From positions 1 through 28,337 of the forward strand of contig JAITSI010000037.1 in NCBI GenBank assembly GCA_031287845.1: a stretch of 28,337 nt of DNA, given 5' to 3'. Under the pieces are notes generated by a model. The model was not told the origin of the DNA. It saw only the letters and a program-made list of their open reading frames with translations, and ran no database searches. The position numbers and the translations under genes are program-made. Origin of the DNA: Puniceicoccales bacterium (GTDB lineage: Bacteria; Verrucomicrobiota; Verrucomicrobiia; Opitutales; JAIRLM01). Positions 23,364 to 28,337 of the stretch are shown piece by piece. Every line of letters starts with the position of its first letter. Position 1 is the stretch's first letter.

Positions 23364-25115
23364 TTATCTTCGCTCCAACAGTGAGGTAGTCACAAATGTT
23401 TCATTGGCATAGGAGTTCTGGTACGCATTGAGCTTTCCGTCGCTCACTAAACTCTGCCAGCCGGCGGCGCCATCAATGATCCCTCCCCGCACATCCAAAT
23501 TTCGCAGATAGGCCTGGCACGCCTCAAGTCGCCTACAGACAGCAATAAATTCTGCATCAAGCTTTCGCCCGTTCATAAGAAAAATCTTCGCCAAATGGTA
23601 GGGCCGCAAACTCAAAATTCCGATGAAAACCTTCCGATCCACATGGGGAACGGATTCTAAACTGAGCCTCGCATTTCCATTTGTGAATTGGCCTATGGTG
23701 TTGGTGGAAAGAATGAAGGAATTGCTAATGCCTCTGACCCTGCAATTTCCATTGACGTCCTCACTGAACATCACATCCTCGGGACCACGGCAAACATTTC
23801 CCGCAACTATGTCCAGCAACTGCAAAAATGTAAGCTGGGGCAGGGAATCTGCGCGCTGCACGTCAGAAAGTTCCCCAATGCTAAATATCGGTTCCATGCA
23901 GATATCCACCAAACCCTGCGAGTCTGTACCTGACGCGGCCATACTCGGCATGATCCAGGTCTTTACAATTGGGTTCGCGAGATTCTTGCTGCCGGATAGC
24001 TCACAAACTTTTTCTGCAATTCCCTGCAGCACTAGATTGCGCGATGCAAGATCCAAACTATGTTCCGCGAAGGACGCGTTGGCATTCGACACCATCCCAT
24101 TTCCCCGGAAAATGCTCAAATTCTCTTGCTTTACACACTCGGCATTTTCGAAATCTTCGGGAAATGCCTTCCTTACAAGTCGCACTTTCGTTCCGTCAAG
24201 CACGTTGTTTTCCATCGTTATCCGCATCATTCTGCCAGGGGAAAGCATTTCTATGTCCGCAAAAACGGGCATCAAACCGGGACCTTTTTCGCCATCCAAC
24301 TCCGAATTCGGGTCCGATTCGACATTTTCAATCGGAATGCCATCGTATTCCGCGCTTACAATCGGGACGGAACATGGAGACATGGGCAGCTCCGCCTGGG
24401 CCAATGCCTGCTGCGCCATGTTCTCCCACTCCTCGGGAGTAAAGTTAGCGGCATTGCCATTCGTTTCCAACTCTTTAATTAGCGATAGTATGGCTTCTGC
24501 GCTGGCACAATTCTGCAATCTGCCCAAATTCGCATACTCGTCGAGGGCCTGGAACGGCGTATTCAATATGCTCCCATAAAATTTCCTTGCATTCTCCCAC
24601 TTCGAAGAATCCATTTCCCCACGCAGCTCTAGGAACATGTGCAACGGACCGGTAGTTGTCGTGGCGCCGGCATGGGGCAGGGAATTGTCCACCGCCTGCG
24701 CGTTTCCCGGGGAAGAGTTTCCCGGGGAGGAGTTTCCCGGGATCATTCCGCCCACGAATCCAACGCTGCGCGATAGGGGTGGCCTGGGGGGCGAGGGAAG
24801 CTCACGGGAAGGTGGCGGGAGTGGAGGGGTTGACGATTTCGTGCTCACAAAGATTACACTACTGTTGCCCGGCACATTAACCTCTAGCATGGTAACAGAT
24901 AAATTTTCCTTGACGCTGGGCGGGTCCGATTTGGTACTTTTAAGAAGGGCCGTGCCGGTGGCCGAATCCAAGGACGGAGGCGGAGGTGGAGGTAACATGC
25001 CTTTGCGGCCAATGGTTCCATTATCGGGCGCAGCTGTCTTAGAATCCTCCCGGTGCACGGAATTGGGATTAGAAAATTTGGAATTGTGCTGTATTTGCTC
25101 AAGGGAAAAACTCAT
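23364..25115 (-). CDS. Paralog family member P3
   Basis: The upstream-most member of the tandem family, 583 residues from the ATG at 25115; a GTG at 25121 would add two residues, but the promoter spacing favours the ATG. The N-terminal part is Pro/Ser-rich (MLPPPPPPSLD, TPPLPPPSRELPSPPRP) with a short tandem PGNSS repeat. The conserved half includes LASRNLVLQGIAEKVCELSG and, near residue 431, QLTFLQLLDIVAGNVCRGPED. This is the closest of the three to a kinase-type GN.DRH..N loop, although Asp and His are lost. The family tail is LAKIFLMNGRKLDAEF, then CRRLEACQAYLRNLDVRGG. No membrane helix or signal peptide is seen. Function unknown. Confidence 0.75.
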   Translation of the reverse strand: MSFSLEQIQHNSKFSNPNSVHREDSKTAAPDNGTIGRKGMLPPPPPPSLDSATGTALLKSTKSDPPSVKENLSVTMLEVNVPGNSSVIFVSTKSSTPPLPPPSRELPSPPRPPLSRSVGFVGGMIPGNSSPGNSSPGNAQAVDNSLPHAGATTTTGPLHMFLELRGEMDSSKWENARKFYGSILNTPFQALDEYANLGRLQNCASAEAILSLIKELETNGNAANFTPEEWENMAQQALAQAELPMSPCSVPIVSAEYDGIPIENVESDPNSELDGEKGPGLMPVFADIEMLSPGRMMRITMENNVLDGTKVRLVRKAFPEDFENAECVKQENLSIFRGNGMVSNANASFAEHSLDLASRNLVLQGIAEKVCELSGSKNLANPIVKTWIMPSMAASGTDSQGLVDICMEPIFSIGELSDVQRADSLPQLTFLQLLDIVAGNVCRGPEDVMFSEDVNGNCRVRGISNSFILSTNTIGQFTNGNARLSLESVPHVDRKVFIGILSLRPYHLAKIFLMNGRKLDAEFIAVCRRLEACQAYLRNLDVRGGIIDGAAGWQSLVSDGKLNAYQNSYANETFVTTSLLERR

Positions 25116-25121
25116 GGGCAC

Positions 25122-25149
25122 AATTTAGCCATGCAGGGCCCGCTGGCAA
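25122..25149 (-). promoter_or_regulatory. Promoter of P3
   Basis: On the minus strand TTGCCA (25144-25149), a 16-bp spacer, and TAAATT (25122-25127), ending 6 nt before the ATG. The block TTTTTTACAAACCGCAGAG upstream matches P2. With a start point about 7 nt after the -10 box, transcription would begin at or next to the start codon. Confidence 0.6.
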
Positions 25150-25245
25150 ACCAATTCTCTGCGGTTTGTAAAAAACTTCCGCTGAAAAATTCCCCGCGGC
25201 TTTTTCAAAATGCTTCCGGGATTGGACGCTTGAGGTTTTTGTCAC

Positions 25246-25323
25246 CGGATCCTGCACCACAGGTCCGTATCGGTCACTTTTCCAGGTGGAGGTGGAATGT
25301 GGTTTTACGGGTCCTGAGCCTAG
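25246..25323 (+). repeat. Repeat copy F, right end only
   Basis: A 78-bp fragment holding the right module (CTGCACCACAGGTCCGTATC, GGTGGAGGTGGAATGTGG) and the right inverted repeat GGTTTTACGGGTCCTGAGC, followed by CTAG (25320-25323). The left and middle modules are missing. Confidence 0.75.
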
Positions 25324-25569
25324 TAAAAGCCAATGTTTTTCATCGGGTATGTTCGGGAAAAGGCGCCCTGCGATTTCAGTGCTTGATGGAATCAACCGAA
25401 ATCGCATTGATTGCCCTATTTGCCCATGTCGATGACCTTTGCGAGGAAAATCGCTGGGATTTTCGCCATGATTTGGGCCGAAAATTTGGACTTTGGCTAT
25501 CAGCCCAAATTCCGAAACCGGGAGTTTTTCCATCGGAGTTATCAAACGGATCCAATAGAACGAATCCGG
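25324..25569 (-). pseudogene. Possible gene remnant between copy F and tRNA-Leu
   Basis: No intact gene. On the minus strand a 33-bp stretch (25507-25539) matches, with one mismatch, the start of the gene at 28155. In the matching frame both encode SDGKTPGFGI. Here that frame continues for a few dozen residues and ends at a TGA (near 25383), and another frame ends at the UAG within the CTAG beside copy F. This fits a decayed fragment of a 28155-like gene. It could also be a chance-shared repeat with no coding meaning. Confidence 0.3.
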
Positions 25570-25651
25570 TGCTCGGGAAGGGATTCGAACCCATACACCT
25601 TACGGCACTGCCGCCTGAAGACAGCGTGTCTGCCAATTCCACCACCCGAGC
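25570..25651 (-). tRNA. tRNA-Leu (anticodon CAG)
   Basis: An 82-nt class II tRNA read on the minus strand: acceptor GCTCGGG pairs with CCCGAGC. The D-arm region is TGGTGGAATTGGCAGAC. The anticodon stem CTGTC/GGCAG encloses TTCAGGC with anticodon CAG. A long variable arm and the T-arm GGGTTCGAATCCC complete it. The CCA end is not encoded (ACCG at the 3' end), so it must be added post-transcriptionally. It decodes CUG, the expected major Leu codon in a GC-rich genome. It is divergent from the histidine kinase. Confidence 0.95.
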
Positions 25652-25736
25652 GGATCGCAGCCGCAGAGTCGACAGGTTTTGAGGGACGTCAAGGAAAAAG
25701 ATTGCCGAGAATGGACCGGGGTGGCAAAAAAAGACC

Positions 25737-26900
25737 ATGGGGGACGGTGGGGACGTCCTGGGGCAGCCGGATTTTTCCGCCGCCGTGCTGGAGGTGGTCC
25801 AGGATGGTCTGGCGGTGCTGGATGGGACGGGCCGTGCCCGCTATCTGAACCCGAGCGCCCGGCGCCTGCTGGGGATTCCCGACGGGGCCGACCTTTTGCT
25901 CTGGCGCTATGCCCCGGAGCTGTTTCTGCCGTTGCAAAATTTACAACTCGCCAGACACCAGGTCTTTGAGGCGCGCATCGCCTATCCGGAACGGCGCCTG
26001 CTCCGCGTGACCTGCCTGCCCCTTTCCCAGCAATTCCTCTGGGCCCTGGTGCTCCACGATGCCACGGAGGAGGAGCGGAGGCGCGAGGAGGCGGTGGAGG
26101 ACGGGACCGGCGCGGTGCTGCGGGTTTTGCTGGGAAGCCTGGCCCACGAACTGGGAAATCCGCTGAACACCATCCGCATCCAGCTGCAGCTGCTGCGGAG
26201 AAAATGGGAGCCGCGGCGGGGATCGGGCCGGGATGTGGCATCGCTGGCCATCTGCGAGGGCGAGGTGGACCGCATGCACTCCCTGCTGACCCATTTTTTG
26301 GACGCGCTGCGGCCGGCCAAGCCGACCTGGCAGGACGTGGACCTGGCACGGCTGGTGCGGCACACGGTGGCCGTGCGGAGCGGGGAACTGGAGCGGGTGC
26401 GGCTGAAGCTGGACCTGCCCGCGGAGCCGGTGTGCATCCTGGGCGACGGGGAGCTGCTGCACCGGGCCCTTTCCCACCTGCTGCGCAATGCACTGGAGGC
26501 CCTGGAAAGTGGCGGCACAATCGCCATTCGCCTACGCTGCGATGCCACCGCGGCCCTATTGGAGGTGGAGGACAGCGGAGTCGGCATTCCGGAGAGCGCC
26601 ATTCCCCATCTGTTTCAGCCCCAGTATTCCACAAAGGAGCAGGGCAATGGCCTTGGTCTCATCGCCGTGCAGCAAACCATTCGAGCCCACCGGGGAACGG
26701 TCGCCATCCGGGCCCTGGAGGCCGGCGGCACCTGCGTCATCCTCCGCCTGCCCCTGAAAAATCCCCGTTTTCCCGCCCTTGGCCATTTCCGACCCTGTGC
26801 CCTCTGCGACGGAAGCGTTCCGGCCGAGGCACCGCATTTTCCCAGTGCCGATGGAAGCATAGTCGGCGATGGCGAAGCGGCCGATCCCCGGTCCGCCTAG
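25737..26900 (+). CDS. PAS-domain sensor histidine kinase (NtrB-like)
   Basis: A 387-residue cytoplasmic-looking sensor kinase without membrane helices. Residues 12 to about 115 form a PAS domain (VLEVVQDGLAVLDGTGRARYLNPSARRLLG). The H-box is LLGSLAHELGNPLNTIRIQL with phospho-acceptor His137. The ATPase domain shows an N-box (HRALSHLLRNALEAL), a G1 box (VEDSGVGIP) and a G2 box (GNGLGLIAVQQTIRAH). All catalytic motifs look intact. A tail of about 48 residues follows the ATPase domain (CALCDGSVPAEAP and so on) with no recognised domain. The usual NtrC-type response regulator is not adjacent; repeat debris and an accessory gene follow. The start ATG at 25737 lacks a clear Shine-Dalgarno. Confidence 0.92.
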   Translation: MGDGGDVLGQPDFSAAVLEVVQDGLAVLDGTGRARYLNPSARRLLGIPDGADLLLWRYAPELFLPLQNLQLARHQVFEARIAYPERRLLRVTCLPLSQQFLWALVLHDATEEERRREEAVEDGTGAVLRVLLGSLAHELGNPLNTIRIQLQLLRRKWEPRRGSGRDVASLAICEGEVDRMHSLLTHFLDALRPAKPTWQDVDLARLVRHTVAVRSGELERVRLKLDLPAEPVCILGDGELLHRALSHLLRNALEALESGGTIAIRLRCDATAALLEVEDSGVGIPESAIPHLFQPQYSTKEQGNGLGLIAVQQTIRAHRGTVAIRALEAGGTCVILRLPLKNPRFPALGHFRPCALCDGSVPAEAPHFPSADGSIVGDGEAADPRSA

Positions 26901-26940
26901 GAAATCCCGCAAATTCGGTCCGGCAATCGATTGATTCAAA

Positions 26941-27113
26941 GGAGGTCGATTCTCCCTTTGGCAATCTTTCCTTCGCAGAGTGCCGTGGCGGTTCCACATG
27001 AGGCCGATCTCCCCTTGCCAATCTTTCTTTCGTGGAGTGCCGTGGAATCGGCAATCGGAGGAGCGGAGCGTGGCGGATTCGGGGGCCATGCCCTCAAATG
27101 GGCCCGGCCCTGG
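26941..27113 (+). repeat. Degenerate repeat copy H with internal tandem duplication
   Basis: Two diverged tandem units (26943-26988 and 27001-27045) share CAATCTTTC followed by GGAGTGCCGTGG-like sequence. They correspond to the middle module of copies B and G (TTTGCCAATCCCCCGCCC, GGAGTGCCGTAG). They run on to TCGGAGGAGCGGAGCGTGGC and a decayed hairpin before AAATGGGCCCGGCC. No inverted repeats remain. I see no gene in 26901-27200. Confidence 0.6.
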
Positions 27114-27189
27114 AAATTTCCATGGAACGCTGGCAGATCCTGGACGGTTGCCCGGGGCACGGGGGGAGGAAATGGCACAACTCTGTGAA

Positions 27190-27290
27190 GATTTTAGCGA
27201 TCATTTTCTGCATTTTGAGGCTCGTTTTTCGTGCTCTTCGAGGATTTTAGCGGTCACTTCCCGCATTTGAGGCTCATTTTCCGCGTATCC
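27190..27290. repeat. About 53-bp tandem duplication at the 3' end of the 27201 gene
   Basis: GATTTTAGCG followed by GCATTTTGAGGCTC (from 27190) recurs as GATTTTAGCG followed by GCATTTGAGGCTC (from 27243). The second copy differs by one base in a T run, so the two copies are read in different frames. The terminal codons of the minus-strand gene come from the shifted copy. Confidence 0.75.
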
Positions 27291-28163
27291 CCAGGATTTT
27301 CCCAGTTGCAGTAGTTTCTGCAGTGTTTTTTTTCTGCTGCGGGAACTTGCAATGAATGACCTCCATGGAATAGGATGGTTCCCGTCTTCGATGCTAAGTA
27401 TTTTCACTTGAAAATTCTTGGGGCAGGATTCAAGTAGATTTAAAATTCGTACGCAGCCACTGTCACTTGCATTGTGGGCAAGGGCAGAGAAAATTGAAAA
27501 ATCCCTAAAATGATTCAAGACTTGGACAAGTGTGTCCCCAGGCAAATTTTCCAAAAAATCCAAGGCCAGCCGCTCCTGCGGCGGCGGTAGTCTAAAACTA
27601 AAAACAAGATGAAAAAACCTAAATGTGTTTACCCGCATATATTTCTTGTTGCCAAGAATGGTTTCCATGGATATCCAAAACTTTTCCGTAATGGCCGCTT
27701 CGGGATTGTCACAGTCCGCAATTTTAGCTAAAAAGGCAAGAATTCTTTCCCTATTATTCCCATCGTGAACGGAACGGAAATTTTTCTTGAGTGCCCGTGC
27801 CAGGGCATGCAATCTCTGCAGTTGGAAGCTGGTCCCACAGGCGAGGAAGACCAGTAGATAGCGAATGGAGCGGAATGGGGCAAGCGATCCTTTTCTGCCA
27901 ATGGCGCAGGCCACCATGGCGAAGGGTATGCCAATGGCCATGGCCGGCAGGATAAATAGCAGGAACAATGCGGCACCCAGGTGTCTCAAAGCAACCCATT
28001 TGGGCAAATGTTTTCCTCCGATGAAATTGGTTTGGGTGGGCAACGTGCTTTGGGATGATTGTGCGGGGAGGAAATCCGCCGCTATTCCGGAATTGGGATC
28101 GTAGATTATACCGTTGCAATCAAAAAATATGGACCGATTACTTTCTCCGGGCAGATGGAACAT
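27201..28163 (-). CDS. Inc-like membrane protein of unknown function
   Basis: A 320-residue protein from the ATG at 28163, preceded by a good AGGAG Shine-Dalgarno (about 28168-28172). Residues 61-89 form a long hydrophobic segment (ALFLLFILPAMAIGIPFAMV) and 99-112 a second, shorter one. This gives a bilobed membrane region near the N-terminus with a mainly helical soluble C-terminal domain (ALDFLENLPGDTLVQVLNHF, IFSALAHNASDSGCVRILNL). No family is recognised. AT-richer than the neighbouring kinase. Unlike the P1-P3 genes it has an SD and lacks their promoter. Its C-terminus (HEKRASKCRK) results from a frameshifting tandem duplication. A role at a host-derived membrane is speculation from the topology. 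Confidence 0.7.
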   Translation of the reverse strand: MFHLPGESNRSIFFDCNGIIYDPNSGIAADFLPAQSSQSTLPTQTNFIGGKHLPKWVALRHLGAALFLLFILPAMAIGIPFAMVACAIGRKGSLAPFRSIRYLLVFLACGTSFQLQRLHALARALKKNFRSVHDGNNRERILAFLAKIADCDNPEAAITEKFWISMETILGNKKYMRVNTFRFFHLVFSFRLPPPQERLALDFLENLPGDTLVQVLNHFRDFSIFSALAHNASDSGCVRILNLLESCPKNFQVKILSIEDGNHPIPWRSFIASSRSRKKTLQKLLQLGKSWGYAENEPQMREVTAKILEEHEKRASKCRK

Positions 28164-28337
28164 TCAACTCCTGTGCCTGCGATTTCCCAAGGAAAATTGC
28201 CCCAAAGTCAAAGCAATTACTCCGATGGAAAAACTCCCGGTTTTGGAATTTATCGACGGCTGAAAGAAAAAGTCGGCGAAGATTTTTCGCGGTTCCGCCT
28301 CTGGTCAACGGCCAAGGCAGTGGTGGTGGTGGTCGGG
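28155..28337 (+). CDS. Start of an unrecognised gene, truncated by the window edge
   Basis: An open frame from the ATG at 28155 (or the GTG at 28173) continues to the end of the window, at least 61 codons. It begins MEHSTPVPAISQGKLPQS, includes SDGKTPGFGIYRRLKEKVGE, and ends entering a Val-rich, possibly hydrophobic stretch (AKAVVVVVG). Its start overlaps the divergent 27201 gene by 9 nt, which is unusual and weakens the ATG choice. A 33-bp part recurs inverted near the tRNA-Leu gene. Not recognised; only its first part can be seen. Confidence 0.4.
   Translation, partial: MEHSTPVPAISQGKLPQSQSNYSDGKTPGFGIYRRLKEKVGEDFSRFRLWSTAKAVVVVVG
28219..28251 (+). repeat. 33-bp inverted repeat partner of 25507-25539
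   Basis: ACTCCGATGGAAAAACTCCC followed by GGTTTTGGAATTT occurs here on the plus strand and, with one mismatch, on the minus strand at 25507-25539. The two lie about 2.7 kb apart and bracket tRNA-Leu, the histidine kinase and the 27201 gene. Confidence 0.85.

Noticed and set aside
25376..25738. A 120-codon minus-strand frame spanning the tRNA gene
   Set aside because: Its middle (VVELADTLSSGG and so on) is the well-known false translation of a tRNA-Leu gene.

Overview
The window comes from a GC-rich bacterial chromosome in which two kinds of DNA alternate. Blocks of conserved housekeeping genes are interrupted by visibly AT-richer genes that have no obvious housekeeping role. The gene complement fits Verrucomicrobiota, possibly an Opitutia/Puniceicoccales-like host-associated lineage: a single-copy translation and division set, accB-accC followed by an Asp23/Gls24 gene, many GTG starts and few strong ribosome binding sites. 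This placement is an inference from gene content, not a phylogeny. The AT-richer genes look like host-interaction proteins (a tyrosine-phosphatase-like protein, bilobed-hydrophobic Inc-like membrane proteins, and long Pro/Ser-rich paralogs). No secretion system lies in the window to prove secretion.

Layout. 316-2085 argS; 2325-3428 tyrosine-phosphatase-like gene; 3410-3934 repeat copy A; 3931-5529 (-) membrane protein with two inactive-looking tyrosine-recombinase-like modules; 5602-5903 repeat copy G; 5919-8233 (-) overlapping metG-nrdR-hinT operon. Divergent from it runs a compact operon, 8331-12991: accB, accC, asp23-like, amaP-like, a PfkB-type kinase and a sigma-70 factor. Then come 12988-13911 repeat copy B; 13908-14825 (-) Inc-like protein; repeat copy C; 15360-18450 tilS-ftsK; 18447-18760 repeat copy D; 18784-25115 (-) three tandem paralogs of an uncharacterised family, with copy E inside the array and copy F beyond it; 25570-25651 (-) tRNA-Leu(CAG); 25737-26900 NtrB-type histidine kinase; 26941-27113 degenerate repeat; 27201-28163 (-) another Inc-like protein; and 28155-28337 the start of a gene that leaves the window.

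The main finding is a repeat family with terminal inverted repeats (consensus NNTCAGGACCCGTAAAAC) bounded by CTAG or CCAG on both sides, which looks like a target-site duplication. In four cases the flanking CTAG supplies the UAG stop codon of the adjacent gene. One of these is ftsK, which ends right after its motor domain and lacks the usual gamma domain. Three of the repeats sit between convergent genes, where a housekeeping gene meets an accessory gene.

The second is the tandem paralog array. All three members share a conserved C-terminal region with a degenerate lipid-kinase/HipA-like catalytic-loop pattern. Each has the same promoter geometry, with a -10-like box exactly 6 nt before the start codon, which predicts leaderless mRNAs. 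The Inc-like gene at 13908-14825 has a similar TTGC-type promoter, suggesting a small co-regulated set.
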